This document shows positions 39,226-50,680 of a stretch of 64,000 nucleotides of DNA, piece after piece. Origin of the DNA: Amblyomma americanum (taxonomy: Eukaryota > Arthropoda > Arachnida > Ixodida > Ixodidae). Below the pieces are notes generated by a model. It worked only from the letters and a program-made list of their open reading frames with translations, searched no databases and had not been told where the DNA came from. The position numbers and the translations under genes are program-made. Positions within the stretch are counted from its first letter, which is position 1. Each line of letters begins with the position of its first letter. Location: positions 73,935,330 to 73,999,329 of the forward strand of contig NC_135507.1 of the NCBI RefSeq assembly GCF_052857255.1, read 5' to 3'.

Positions 39226-39669
39226 GCTGCAGACGATATTTACACCTACAAGGCACAGTCAGTGTCATTACCATCGATATGCATGCCCCTTGTGCAATTC
39301 ACGCAACTCACGTCATGGTGCTGTCTGGCTTGACGGATTGAGTACGCCGGGCGAAATTGCCTGTGAGGACACCTGTGGTATTATGGCGCACAACCTGTCG
39401 TGGACAAATGCATGCGCCATTCATCGTCAACTCCGCTCTCTCGGCACTCACTCATTGAAGGCAGGATGCAATTGCCCGTGACGTCGTTGGCCACAGCCAC
39501 GCCCTTCCGCATCATTTCACTCCGAGGTGCATTTCAAATTTCCGCTGCTTGTGACTGCTTACTCACGACAGGCGTACCCATTTCTCCACGGCTTGGCGTG
39601 TAACACGCAGTTCGTTGCGTGTATGCAGTAAGCCGTGCCAGTGGGAAAGAAACAAACACAGGAGTGCTC
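39226..39669. other. Anonymous sequence
   Basis: No gene recognised. Confidence 0.45.
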
Positions 39670-39908
39670 AATAAGCTTTGCGCACCTGGGCTTTTACTTT
39701 TTTATTATGCAATGGAGCTGAAAGAAGTAGCTTTGGAATGACATTTTGCTGGGCCTCGTTCGAACCCTTGGAAGCTCCAAGTAAAATTCTATATGAAGAA
39801 TGCCTGAGCAAACTAAACGATAACAGGTGGGCAGCTAAGGTATTTAAATGCGTATACAGAAAGAGCGTTGAATCACACTGGCGGAAAAGAACTAGAAAGC
39901 TAACCAGT

Positions 39909-39920
39909 AAGTATGCCAGA
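39909..39920. repeat. Left 12-bp TSD of the nested SINE
   Basis: AAGTATGCCAGA, identical to 45575-45586. Confidence 0.93.
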
Positions 39921-40171
39921 ACCCGCCGCGGCGGCTCAGTGGTTAGGGCGCTCGACTACTGATCCGGAGTTCCCGGGTTCGAACCCGACCGCGGCGGCTG
40001 CGTTTTTATGGAGGAAAAACGCTCAGGCGCCCGTGTGCTGTGCGATGTCAGTGCACGTTAAAGATCCCCAGGTGGTCGAAATTATTCCGGAGCCCTCCAC
40101 TACGGCCCCTCCTTCTTCCCTTCTTCTTTCACTCCCTCCCTTGTCCCTTCCCTTACGGCGCGGTTCAGGTG

Positions 40172-40187
40172 TCCAACGATGTATGAG
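40172..40187. repeat. Left 16-bp TSD of the I/R1-type LINE
   Basis: TCCAACGATGTATGAG, identical to 45510-45525. Confidence 0.95.
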
Positions 40188-40315
40188 TTGAGTGGTTGTA
40201 AACTACCGGTGGGATTAGCCTTGCAGTTGCTGCCGGCAATTGCTCCACCGTAGCGACACTTAAATAGAAATCACAGAAACACTGTCCGCAAAAACCCAAA
40301 TAGACACTCCTGAGG

Positions 40316-41065
40316 TCACCATGTGGAGGCCAAATCCGTGTCCTGCAGGTAAAGTAGAAGAAGGCGAGAAGCATCCATTCTACTCGACTGGCTCCCGCGC
40401 GGGAAAACAATGTCCTGAAGAGAACTGTGAGGAACTCCTGCCTTCTTGAGGGATCCGAATAACACAGCCCGTTCCGCGTTGTACAAAGTACAGCACAAGA
40501 GGTAATGTTCTATGTCACCACACACACCACACGTTGAACACAATGGTGACAACGCTAGGCCAGTCTTATACATCCACGCCGGCGTACGAGCAGAATCCGT
40601 GCGAGCGCGGTGCAGCAAAGTGGCTTGGTACCTTTTGAGACCCTTGGTCACACATGGCTGATGAGGAGAGCTCCACAAAGAACTGAAGTGGCAGAACACC
40701 ACATCTCTGAACATTTGCTTGACTTCATGAGGGATTCCATGTACTGGAATCCCGGAGAGAGCTGTATGGGCGAGGTTGTCTGCTATCTCGTTGCCTAAGA
40801 CACCTATGTGCGAGGGCACCCATTGAAAACGTATAGAGAAGCCTTTGCTATGTAGATTCTGCACCAAACGTAGGGATCTAAGACTCAAGGCATCAGTGGG
40901 GAACCCGTACTCTAACCTTTGAAGGGCAGATTTTGAATCCGTAATTATGACAGTAGGTTGAGGCGTACAACACCGTAGCTTCTTTAGAGCTGCCTCAATG
41001 GCAACGCTTTCGGCCATTGTGGAGGACACGACTTTAGTAAAACGAACAGACCAATCATACTTCAA
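40316..41065 (-). pseudogene. LINE ORF2 fragment: RNase H and C-terminus
   Basis: RNase H core with the acidic residues in MAESVAIEAALKKL (E), VIITDSKSALQ (D) and GNEIADNLAH (D), plus VPSHIGVLGN (H). A C-terminal zinc region (CSTCGVCGDIEHYLLCC) and a LL..F-R tail follow. The frame is shifted relative to the RT. Confidence 0.88.
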
Positions 41066-42486
41066 GACGGCATATGAAAAGCCGCTGCACTAGATCCTCT
41101 GACCTTGTCCACAGAGCCGTCTGTAAAAATTTGAAGATGACTGGCATATTCGGTCTCAAGATGTTCCAGTACGAGCGAACGCATTGCCGCTAAAGGAGAA
41201 TTCCGCTTAGCGCGAACGTGGGGAATTGTCAAGGAACAATCGAGGCTCGGAAAGGACCAAGGTGGCTTCAACGTCTTAGGTCGATCTCGAAGGTCGAGAC
41301 CCAGAGAACGAAGAGTATTTAAAGCCAAGTACGCCCGCGACTCAGATCTCTTTCGAAGGCGCTGTAGAAGCGCTCTCCCGGCAACAGTCTCTCTGAGGCG
41401 GCCAATTTGCAGCAAAAGTCTTTGTGAAGCGGCTAGCCGAAGAGGTTTCGATTGAGACTCATACAGTACTGCATTGTTTGGAGCAGCCTGCGGAACGCCG
41501 AGAGCCCTCCTTAATCCCATTCTGTGCAAAACCTCAAGGCGTTCCAGCTGCGATACCGAGGGGGAAATTAAAGGGAGCTGGTACATTATGCGACTTGTCA
41601 CCAGGGCATCGTGAAGCCTGATCATTGAAGCAGGATGGTTTCCCCATTGCTCACTAGCAACTCTACGAAGCACATTGAGACGCGAAGATAGTGAAGCCAC
41701 AATCGAGTCCACAGCTCGTCGCCACTGTAGACGTGAGTCAATAGTGACGCCCAAAAAACGTATGTGGTTAACCTGACCTAGGCAAGACTGATCAAGGTCT
41801 ATGTTCAGCCGCGCATACCGTCGTCCCCTACCTGGAAACAGGACGAAGCCAGATTTTTCCACCGAGAGAGTCAACCCAACACCTTGAAGGTAACTTTTAA
41901 CTGAAAGCACGGCCTGTCGCGCTAATAGAGCTAAGCGTTTGTGTTGATATCCGGTTAACCAAAGACAAATGTCGTCTGCATATATCGACATATGGACATG
42001 CCTACAATGTTTTTGCACTTTTTCGGGAAGACCAGCCATGACAACATTAAAGAGCGTTGGGGACAGGACACTACCCTGAGGTACCCCTCGCGATACCGCC
42101 CTTTCGGAGCTCATTGTACTGCCTAACCGCACTCGAAATTTACGATCACTGAGAAATGAGTGAATGAATCGCAGAAGATAGCCCTGTACGCCTATGATCT
42201 GCAGACTATTCAGTATTAAGCTTTGGAGGACGCTATCATAAGCCTTTGATACGTCTAGGAAAATAGCTAGTGTTGAAACTCCAAAAGCACTCTGATGTTC
42301 AATGTGGCTTATCAAGTCCAGGACGCTATCTTGCGCGCTTAAACCTGTGCGGAATCCAGTCATGCATGTTGGTAGTGCCCTTCTAACCTCAAGCCACCAA
42401 GACAAACGCTTACTTGCCATCTTCTCCATGAGCTTAGCCACACACGACGTCAGCGATACAGGACGATACGAGGCCGCGTCTGTCAT
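41062..42486 (-). pseudogene. LINE ORF2 fragment: RT core and thumb
   Basis: Contains YRPVSLTSCVAKLMEK, FLDVSKAYDSV, GVPQGSVLSPTLFN and the catalytic YADDICLW. It is followed by the thumb and connection region and the start of RNase H (LQIFTDGSVDKVRGSSAAA). It ends at a stop 4 bp into the next frame, indicating a single-base indel near 41065. Confidence 0.9.
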
Positions 42487-42489
42487 CTC

Positions 42490-43029
42490 TTAGCTGGCCT
42501 TCAGCAGTGGGACTACACAAGCCACCTTCCATGAAGGGGGAACGTCACCAGACTCCCACACTCGATTGAGATAGGTTAGGAGCATCTTCCGGTGTTCCAG
42601 AGGCAGGTTCTGTAACATTTGATTGGTAATGCCGTCAGGACCTGGTGCACAGCGACGCCGCAGGCTGCGGAGCGCTGTCTGTAGTTCTCGAAGTGTGAAC
42701 GGGGCGTCCATAACAGACGGAGACGTAGCAGGCAGAGCGCAGGAATGAATGCCTGGTCTGGAATTTACAAATGCATCCGCAAATTCCTCTGCCAAGCACA
42801 CGAGATGTTTCTGCGTGCGCAATGCAAGCGCCTCGAAAGGCTTACTCGGACGAGAGCCACCAGCAAGACTGCCAACCACACGCCAAATTCTCGTTATCGG
42901 TGAGAAAACAGTCAAACTAGCGCAAAAGGATGCCCACTGGGACCTACAGAGCTTGTCCGCATGACGTCTAATGGCAGAGTTGAGCCTGTTGAAAGTTGTC
43001 TTCAAGGCTCTGTCGTCCTTCTTCCGCAA
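42490..43029 (-). pseudogene. LINE ORF2 fragment: start of RT
   Basis: Holds the RT N-terminal region (LRSLRRRCAPGPDGITNQML, then VPPSWKVACVVPLLKA) and ends at a TAA at 42490-42492. The next segment continues in the same frame at once, so this is a single in-frame nonsense mutation. Confidence 0.85.
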
Positions 43030-43175
43030 CAGTTATCGCTCCGCCCTTCTGCGCGCTGCGCAGAGGTTCATGAGTTTTAAATCCGGAGTCGGAAAATGAT
43101 CAGGTAGCTTGAGCGCCGTGGTAGCAGCCATCTTAGCATAAATCATTGTGTCTGTCACATCACCGGAAACACAGG

Positions 43176-43829
43176 CTAAGTGCTCCCTGTATTTGTCCCA
43201 ATTAACAACATGGCAAATTTTAGGACCACGCAGATGGAATCGGCAGTAAACACAAATATCGGGTAGTGATCACTTCCCATTCGGTCAGCTCTAGTTGACC
43301 ACTGCACACGGACGTCAGGTGAATGTAAGGTTAGGTCTATAGATGTGGGTGAGGTTGGAGGCCGAAAGAAAGTGGGACTTCCGTCATTGGCCACGCACAG
43401 GTCCAAACTGTCGATGACTTCTACAAGTTGGCGTCCGCGAGGATCTGTGTTCCTGTCACCCCAGGCAGGGTGGTGGGCGTTGAAGTCACCGCAGATGATT
43501 CTGAGTGCTGGGCAGCGGTCACAAAGTTGCTGGAGGAACAAAGCCATATCGACCTTATTCCGCGGGGACACGTATACTGATGCAATGGACAGAGTTCGGA
43601 AGGCGAGCCGAATCCTCACAGCCACTACCTCAATACTGTCGGTGCAAAGATCGGTGACGTTCAAAGCCACATAAGGAATCTCCCTTCGTATGTAAAGGGC
43701 GGCACTTCCTGCGGTAAAATACTTTATGCTGCAATTCTTGTGGGCGACGTATCCCGGCAAAGACCTCCCGCTTGGCAAGCCAGCCTCCGAGAGGGCCAGT
43801 ACTGTAACACAGGTCTCTTTCAAGAACAA
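43176..43829 (-). pseudogene. LINE ORF2 fragment: AP endonuclease domain
   Basis: Minus-strand frame holding the C-terminal part of the APE-type endonuclease: ICGDFNAHHPAWGD and the terminal MGSDHYPIF catalytic block, with VVAVRIRL before them. The N-terminal start is lost in another frame upstream of 43829. The frame changes before the RT (43029), so the ORF2 is broken between 43029 and 43176. Confidence 0.85.
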
Positions 43830-43934
43830 TTTTAGTTCTGCTAATCAACTTATAATCCCAGCGCAGTTCCATTGCATGATAAACGGCACTTTTCTAGGGT
43901 TTTTAGTTGCAACAGGTTGAAGAAAACTAGCCAT

Positions 43935-45311
43935 CTAGGAGTTCAAGTTCTCTGCGAAGGCGGTGATCAAGGTCTCAAAGGAAAGCACCAGCTGTATAAA
44001 GTTCTTCAAAGTGCCAGGCTGCATAGCTCGGCTATACGAACGCAGGACATCAAACAAAACGCGTAGAAGGTCGGAGAGATTCCGGCTTTTGAGCTCCTTA
44101 TTTTGCTGCACGCACTGGCGCACAACTTCGACAAAAGACGGGGACTGGGACCCACTCTTGGCCACGGTAGCTGGTGTCTGCATCTCTTTTAAGGCAAGGG
44201 GATGTCCTCCATATTGTCGAGTCTTGCTGTGATCTGGTCGCTGAGGAACATGGACACTTTTTGCAGAAGCAGATCGAACAGCCAGCTCACCCTCGGAGGC
44301 CGTTGCCGACTTGCTCGGATCAGGTCGTGCAGCGACGTCGCTTGCTACCACGTCCCGAGCTTGCGACTCGAGCGCAGGGAACTCTTCACTTCCATGTATC
44401 GGCTTCGCAGTAGGTTGTGGTTTGGGGACACTAATGAAGGACTTGCGACGGTGTAAGGCGCTTACACGGAATGTGCAGCCACTGAAACTCGCTGGATGGT
44501 CACCTCCACAATTAGCGCAAGCAAAATATGCATTGCACTCTTTGTAATCATGGCCACCACCACACCGCTTGCAACGTTGATCTTTGTTGCAAACTCTCGC
44601 TACATGTCCAAAGCGTTGGCACCTGAAGCACCGGGGAGGAGTTTCAACGAACTCGTGGACTGCATGTTTGGCGAAACCAAGGTCAATTATTCCAGGGCGC
44701 TCGCTGTTGGTAGCAAACGTTAGCACAATAGAGTTTGTAGGCTTCGCTGCCCATTGTTGTTCTCCAGGCTCCACCCGGCGCATTAACCGCCGCACGTGCA
44801 GAACTCCTTGCGGTTTCAAGTAGTCAAGAAGGGCACTTTCCGAATACCACACTGGTTCTCCCCTTATAACACATGTGTTAGTCATGTAGGAGTGTGGCAA
44901 CCGGGCTTGAACTCGTATGCCACCGATTAGAGAGCACCGCAGAAGAATGTCTACTTGCACTTCCGTTGAGATATCTAGATGAAGAGCCCCTTGCGTTGTG
45001 AAGCGACTGCGAATCGGAGCAGATCCCAGTAGTACTTTAATATCATCGAACAGCCTGATAGGGTTCCACTCTCTGAAGTCAACACCTTTCTCTTTTGGCT
45101 GAACTATCACTGGGATGCCGACTGTTCGGTGCTTCCGATGACTCACCACTTTGAAGCCATCGTTGTCCATTTCCGCCATGTCAGCCACTTCCTCGTCAAA
45201 GGGCGACGATAGTTGAGTCGTCCCCACTGAGCGATGATGACGCACTGCACTGCTGGACATCCCTGATGACTGGCAGATCCCCATGTGATGCCATGGCCGC
45301 CTCCGCCCCAC
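43935..45311 (-). CDS. LINE ORF1 protein (Gag-like, zinc knuckles)
   Basis: Open for about 458 codons. The central region resembles LINE Gag-like ORF1s, and three zinc knuckles follow: CFRCQRFGHVARVC, CKRCGGGHDYKEC and CANCGGDHPASFSGC. ORF1 binds element RNA and forms the RNP used for retrotransposition. The true start is unclear: an ATG at 45294 in strong context (gcggccATGG) opens another frame for about 33 codons, so a frameshift near the 5' end is possible. The C-terminal region is Ser/Lys-rich and less conserved. Otherwise uninterrupted. Confidence 0.82.
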   Translation of the reverse strand: MGRRRPWHHMGICQSSGMSSSAVRHHRSVGTTQLSSPFDEEVADMAEMDNDGFKVVSHRKHRTVGIPVIVQPKEKGVDFREWNPIRLFDDIKVLLGSAPIRSRFTTQGALHLDISTEVQVDILLRCSLIGGIRVQARLPHSYMTNTCVIRGEPVWYSESALLDYLKPQGVLHVRRLMRRVEPGEQQWAAKPTNSIVLTFATNSERPGIIDLGFAKHAVHEFVETPPRCFRCQRFGHVARVCNKDQRCKRCGGGHDYKECNAYFACANCGGDHPASFSGCTFRVSALHRRKSFISVPKPQPTAKPIHGSEEFPALESQARDVVASDVAARPDPSKSATASEGELAVRSASAKSVHVPQRPDHSKTRQYGGHPLALKEMQTPATVAKSGSQSPSFVEVVRQCVQQNKELKSRNLSDLLRVLFDVLRSYSRAMQPGTLKNFIQLVLSFETLITAFAENLNS

Positions 45312-45509
45312 TGGGCTCCTTCGGATGGCGCTGTCCCTTTAAGGATACCGGCGCCGGAGCTGCCGTACCCTTCCCGTAGGGACAGTACCGCCTTAAAGAC
45401 GCGGCCGTCTTCCAAGTATGGAAATAACGTAGTTAATAACTAGAAAACAAGGCAAAATTACTGAGCTGAAGTGACAACAGATCGAGCAGCGTCGTCTTCC
45501 TCTTCGCCT

Positions 45510-45525
45510 TCCAACGATGTATGAG
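45510..45525. repeat. Right 16-bp TSD of the I/R1-type LINE
   Basis: TCCAACGATGTATGAG, identical to 40172-40187. Confidence 0.95.
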
Positions 45526-45574
45526 ACATATACTGCGCCATTTCTTTTCCCCAAAAAACCAATTGTAATTATAA

Positions 45575-45586
45575 AAGTATGCCAGA
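45575..45586. repeat. Right 12-bp TSD of the nested SINE
   Basis: AAGTATGCCAGA, identical to 39909-39920, now 5.65 kb away because a LINE landed inside the SINE. Confidence 0.93.
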
Positions 45587-45829
45587 CACGAGGCCGGAGA
45601 AAAACAGAGCATTAAAGGACAGGCTAAAAACGCGGAAGGCAAAAATTGGATAGATTCAATGCAAAAGAAGCATAGTTTAGAACTATATCGATACTAGAAA
45701 AGTCAGATCAGGAAGGAAGCGTTTTATGATAACTCAAGAGGCAGTGCCCTACGCTTTAAGCTAGGTCAGGGTGTCTTAGAACACGCAGCTACAAAAAAAA
45801 AAACTTCAAAAAAACTTTTTTAACGTTGC

Positions 45830-47622
45830 AATGATCAGCCTTGCAAAGCAACTTAAGGAAGTCGAAGGAATACACCATGCCATGTATGCCGACGACATCA
45901 CCATCTGGACAAATACGGGCTAACTAAAAGAAAAGGAAGAAAGACTACAGGAGGCCGCGACCTGCGTAGAGAACTACGTAAACGCGAGAGGGCTAGCATG
46001 CTCCACCGAAAAATCAGAACTGCTCAGAGTCTGGAGAGGGAAACAAAACCGCACAGTCCCGAATAGCGACGAGCTTAGGCTCAACGTCTACCTAGAGGGA
46101 AAACCCATACCAGAGAAAACACTCATAAGAATCTTGGGCATGTGGATCCAATCAAACCAACGGTGTACACATGCACTTGCTCAACTCAAAGCTTCCACCC
46201 TACAAGTTGCCCGCATGATCACGCGCGTCTCCCATAAACGCTCGGGCATGCGAGAAGACACGCTAAAGCTGGTCAGGAGCCTGGTGATCAGCCGAGTCAC
46301 CTACAGTCTTCCATACTACAACCCAATCAAAAGCGAAATCCAACAAATTGATGCGATTATACGCAAAGCATACAAAACAGCACTCCATCTACCACAATGC
46401 ACATCCACAGAGAAGCTTTTAGCACTATGACTTCAACAACTTTGAAGAACTGAGAGAGGCACAACACGTCGCCCAGTTGCAGAGACTACAGCAGACTCCG
46501 TCTGGCAGGGAGCTTCTGCGGAAGTTGGGATGTAACGAACAAATGCAAGAAATTCAGCGAACCGCGACTATCCCGGACGGCATACGGGACACAATTAGAG
46601 TGACCCCCATCCCCAAGAACATGGACCCCAACCTACACGAAGAACGCAGAAAGGCGAGCCGAGTACATCCAAAAATCACTAGCCCGCCAGACAACAACGG
46701 TGTATGTGGACGCAGCCACATACCCCAGAAGGACGGGACAAAACAACCCCAACGTGGTAGCGGCTGTGATAAACTCGGACATGCGGGAAATCATCAGCGC
46801 GTCGCTACGGGACTGCACGGTAGTCGAGGCTGAAGAAGTGGCCGTCGCTCTAGCGGCAGCGGAGGGCTACCGGACTAAGCGACCCTTAACAATACTAACC
46901 GACTCTCAAACGGCATGCCGCAACTTCATGTTAGGCAGAATAGGTCACAGAGCGCTCCGCATACTCCGCTCTGGGGACCGACCCAAACAAAGCACAGAAG
47001 AAGAACCAATAAAACATACGATAGTATGGACGCCGGGACACGAGGGAGTGGAAGGCAACCAAGCGGTCGACAGGTTAGCTCGAGGGTACACTTTTTACCG
47101 AGCTCCCCCCACAAGCGACCTCGGGGAAGCCGAACCTGTGCCTAGAGATTACTCGGCAATCTTAAACCACTACAAGGGCTGCAGGAAACGGTACCCCCCA
47201 CCACATAAATCTCTCTCCAGGGAAGACGCCGTCGCCTAGAGGCTGCTACAGACGGGCTCATACCCGAATCCAAATACACTCAACAAAATACAACCCACCC
47301 AATACACAGACAAATGCCCATGGTGCCATGAAACACCCACGCTCTATCACATAACGTGGGCCTGCCAGAAAATAGAGGTGGCACCAAAAATACCAAACCC
47401 GAGTGCGGAGCAATGGGAAGGAATGCTCTCCAGCGACAGTCAGGACGTCCAACTTGGGCTGATCCGGCGAGCACAGCTGGCAGCGGCATCCAGCGGAGCC
47501 CTGGACTAGGGGCAGATGACCATTGCTGCGAAGACGGAAGACGCCATCTGACTCAGCCAAATTTCTCACCTACTCTCTAGAGCTCAATAAACGTTTTCCG
47601 TCCTTCCTTCCTTCCTTCTTTC
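45830..47622 (+). pseudogene. 5'-truncated I-type LINE (RT, RNase H, tail)
   Basis: Starts inside the RT (GIHHAMYADDITIWTN near 45880) and continues through the thumb (LRILGMWIQSNQRCT-type block, MREDTLKLVRSLVISRVTYSLPYY) to RNase H at about 46700-47100. RNase H has acidic residues in VYVDAATY, VVEAEEVAVALAA, ILTDSQTACRNF and NQAVDRLARG. Next is the CPWCHETPTLYHITWACQ zinc region near 47320. The 3' end is AGCTCAATAAACG followed by a (TTCC)n tail at 47596-47622. Several stops and frame changes. It sits in the old LINE, which continues on its right. Confidence 0.88.
46700..47239 (+). pseudogene. RNase H domain of the I-type LINE
   Basis: Longest surviving open frame of the truncated LINE (about 179 codons). 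It covers the complete RNase H fold with all four expected acidic residues visible (in VYVDAA, EAEEVAV, ILTDSQ and QAVDRLA). It stops at 47237-47239, and the C-terminal zinc region continues in the same or a neighbouring frame. Confidence 0.85.
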
Positions 47623-47870
47623 CTTCAACGAAGAAGACACACGTGCTGTGTGGCAAATCTGTAGAAAAAATAGAACACTTCACACTCAATTGTGATAGCA
47701 TCCATCCCGATGTCGACGCGGGCACAGTCACTCTTCCTGAGGCCCTAGGGTTTTTGAGATAAGAATGGTCTTGTAAATAAATCTGGGGTGAAAATGAGCA
47801 AAAAGTTATTGGAAGATTAGTGGCTCAAAAGCAGAGAGGTGATTTGAGGTTAGAAGTGTAGGAAGACGTA

Positions 47871-48894
47871 TTTAAAGAAAATGGCGAGTTTTAATAACAA
47901 CTTACAACGCATTTAAACAAAAATAAAGGAAAAAAGTTGACCATGGTGGCGACTGCCATCGCCCCGTTTCAAAGGAGACGCTCCTAACTTCCATCCATCC
48001 ATCCATTAAAATTTCTTCACTGATTCTACGTTTTATATGCAGACGGCGCCACTGGTCTCGAAGCAGTGCTCTTAGTCAATGGGCGATCTATGTGGATGTG
48101 ATGTTCAAATAATGCGCCGTGAATGGAGTTATGGCTTTTGAAGCTGTTTCTCTGTGCAGCCTGGACCTCGCGCCATTGGACTACTGACTGTTTCCCAAGA
48201 CGAAGGAACATCCGAACAGAACGCGTTTTTTTTTTATCCTGCAAATACGTCACCAAGACCTTGCATCACTCGCGTCGTTAACAGTCGCCTTTGTTCTTCT
48301 CTCAGCATGCATGCCGTGACTAATGAAACAGTGCTCGAAGTGCATTGATTACTGGTGGGGGATACATTGAAAAGTGAAGAGCTCCTCGGAAAACGGATAT
48401 CACATACTTTCATTTTAGTGCATCATCGTTCATTGGTGTCAGTAAAAAATAGCAGCACGGGAGGCAGACATACTATATTAGCCCCGCTCGACTGGTGCAC
48501 AGACGTTGCAGAAAAATGGTCGTTCTCGATATGCAGGTGCCTGCCTCAATGAGGTAATAAACAGAAATCGTATACAAACAAATATAGCCTTGCGGCCGTA
48601 TGAAATATAGTTGTATATGTTCAGGGATAGATTTATGGGGGATTCCTGGGAGCGAAAAGTTAGATTAGGTTGGAATACTATTTGCATAATGGATTTCTTA
48701 GGCGTTCTTCGCTGAGAAAAAAAAAAGTTTTTTTTATGCTTTCGGACTGAGAACTCCAACCGGTGCTACAACCTCTAAACTGCTTCAATACAATATTTTC
48801 ACTACACTAGTAATAATTAACCGCTGGCTCTGTGCAGCTTCCCCGTGTCTCTCCTAAAGAAAGCTAACAAAGTTGTACAAATGTTGAGAATTGT
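47871..48894. other. Anonymous AT-rich sequence
   Basis: A short (TCCA)n run lies near 47990-48005. No gene recognised. Confidence 0.45.
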
Positions 48895-49055
48895 TTATGA
48901 GGAAAGGAACGGCGCAGTAACTGTCTTATTTCCGCTGTACAACTGAACTGCGCTCCTTGAGGCAAATAATGGCGGAGGCAGAGAAAGAAGAGAGGAAAAG
49001 AGGGCCAGTAGTGAAGGGCTTCGGAATAATTTCGACCATTTGAGGTTCATTAAAA
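48895..49055 (-). repeat. Degenerate Ruka-like SINE body
   Basis: Minus-strand copy with 'gaggaaaggaacggcgcagta' and 'cggaataatttcgaccattt' but no tRNA-like head. Confidence 0.75.
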
Positions 49056-49759
49056 GAATACTGTGGACAACTCTACCCGATTATAGTTATCAGTGAAAAT
49101 TAGTTGCTTGGCTCCTTCCGGCTATATTAACGTTTGTCCGGCAGCGAAGAAAACTTTTATGGCTCAAAAAAATTGAATTTAAAGATTTTCCCGCCATTCT
49201 ATTCAAACTCGTTACGTCCACACACGCAGCAATTCTGTACAGAAGCATTTTTGAATGAGAAAGAGTTTATGAACGCAGTTTTTTTTTCATATATTGTAAG
49301 ATTTCACTGTAGCAATCAGTATATCCCCAGATCTGCCGTCAGCAGGGTTGCATTTTTTTCTATTAACGTTTTTGTATCGTCAAAAGCGTTCCCCATTGGC
49401 TTTCTATGGCAGTCATAACTTCTAGATGCGAGGAATGGAAAAACTTTAAAAGAAAGGTTTTGCTACATATCGGAAGAATGGATCATTACCTTCAATATTT
49501 CCATAATAGTGCCTTACCATTTTCTAATATTCAAAATTTTTGTCCAGGAATGTTGGACATGGACCGGAACGGACGGGTTGACAGCGTTTTGAAGTGTGTA
49601 GAGGTGTGGCGTAGCCTCTGGGATCCGCGTTTAAAAAAGCGTGCATTTCTCTTCCGTAATCGGCGCTTGATGGCGACCCCTGTGATTTGTCTTACAGCGA
49701 CAGCTGTCAAGCGCCTCTTCCTGGGTTTGCGTCGTCGTAGCAGTACGTCGTAGTCGTCC
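49056..49759. other. Anonymous AT-rich sequence
   Basis: No gene recognised; a weak acceptor-like 'ttgtcttacag' at about 49690 is not supported by a coding frame. Confidence 0.4.
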
Positions 49760-50158
49760 GCGTAGTCGGTGGGTGCGTTACCATGGGAACAGCTCGGAGG
49801 GTGATTACCTTGGAAGGAGCAAAGTATGGCGATAGCGGAGGAATGCGTAAGCAATGGGTGGTTACCACCAGAACCATCTGGAGGGTGGTTACTGTAAAAG
49901 GAGGAGGGTATGAAAAGAGAGTAAGAAGGCGCAACCGGTGGGCGGTTGCCACGGAAACCACACGGAGGGTAGTCACCCTGGAAAGAGAAGAAGAGTTACC
50001 GCGGAAAGACGAGGGTGTGACGAACGTAGGAAGGCGTAACAGGAAAGTGGTTACCACGGGAACCGCCCGGAAGGCGGTTAGCGAGGGAAGAGGAGGATGT
50101 GGTGAGGGTGGAGGAATCGCCAACCGGGCGGTGGTTACCGTAGAAGGAGGAGGGTATA

Positions 50159-50278
50159 CCCAAGCAGCGCATGTAATTGGCCCAATACTGGGAATGTATT
50201 GGGAAATGTCGGTTCTATAAAGGACCAGAATAAAACCGTCCTATTACAATATTGGGCCGATTGCCTGTACTTCTTGGG
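50159..50278. mobile_element. 120-bp TA-type MITE, copy 1
   Basis: Starts CCCAAGCAGCGCATG and ends as the approximate inverse 'gtacttcttggg', flanked by TA on both sides. The arms include 'attggcccaatactgg' against 'caatattgggccgat'. TA flanks suggest Tc1/mariner-type mobilisation. Confidence 0.85.
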
Positions 50279-50680
50279 TAGCGAGAGCACAGGAAACCTT
50301 AACCGGAGGGTGGTTACTGTGGAGGGTGATTACCTTGGAAGGAGCAAAGTATGGCCAGAGCGGAGGAATGCGTAAGCAATGGGTGGTCACCACCAGAACC
50401 ATCTGGAGGGTGGTTACTGTAAAAAGAGGAGGGTATGGAAAGAGAGTAAGAAGGCGCAACCGGTGGGCGGTTGCCACGGAAACCACACGGAGGGTAGTCA
50501 CCCTGGAAAGAGAAGAGTTACCGCGGAAAGACGAGGGTATGACGAATGTAGGAAGGCGTAACAGGAAAGTAGTTACCACGGGAACCGTCCGGAAGGTGGT
50601 TAGCGAGGGAAGAGGAGGATGTGGTGAGGGTGGAGGAATCGCCAACCGGGCGGTGGTTACCATAGAAGGAGGAGGGTATA

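Larger units (their letters stand above)
40188..45509 (-). mobile_element. Full-length but mutated I/R1-type LINE
   Basis: 5322 bp between exact 16-bp TSDs, read on the minus strand. Layout: 5' UTR (45312-45509), ORF1 with zinc knuckles, then ORF2 with endonuclease, RT and C-terminal RNase H, and a short 3' UTR. It lacks a long poly-A tail. RNase H plus a CCHC-type ORF1 places it in the I/R1/LOA superclade. ORF2 is broken by one stop and at least two frame changes. Confidence 0.9.
39921..45574 (+). repeat. Full-length Ruka-like SINE, split by a LINE
   Basis: Best-preserved SINE in the window. The tRNA-like head is at 39921-40000 (A box 'ggctcagtggttagggcgc', B box GGTTCGAACCC) and the body runs to 40187. 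The 3' end is displaced to 45526-45574 ('acatatactgcgcc' to the AT tail). Without the inserted LINE it is about 316 bp. RNA polymerase III promoter boxes are intact. Confidence 0.93.
39670..47870 (+). mobile_element. Old LINE remnant hosting a nest of younger elements
   Basis: Pieces of one C-terminal LINE frame lie at about 39740-39920, 45587-45800 and 47625-47870. Successive motifs are ECLSKLNDNRWAAKVF, WRKRTRKLTSKYAR, then FYDNSRGSALRF, then THVLCGKSVEKIEHF (a CxxCG..EH-type end) and LPEALGF, then KKLLED-stop-WLKSRE. The reading frame is preserved exactly across the SINE insertion when one TSD copy is removed. The clade is uncertain (non-LTR, no RNase H seen). 39670 is an approximate edge. 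Confidence 0.7.
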
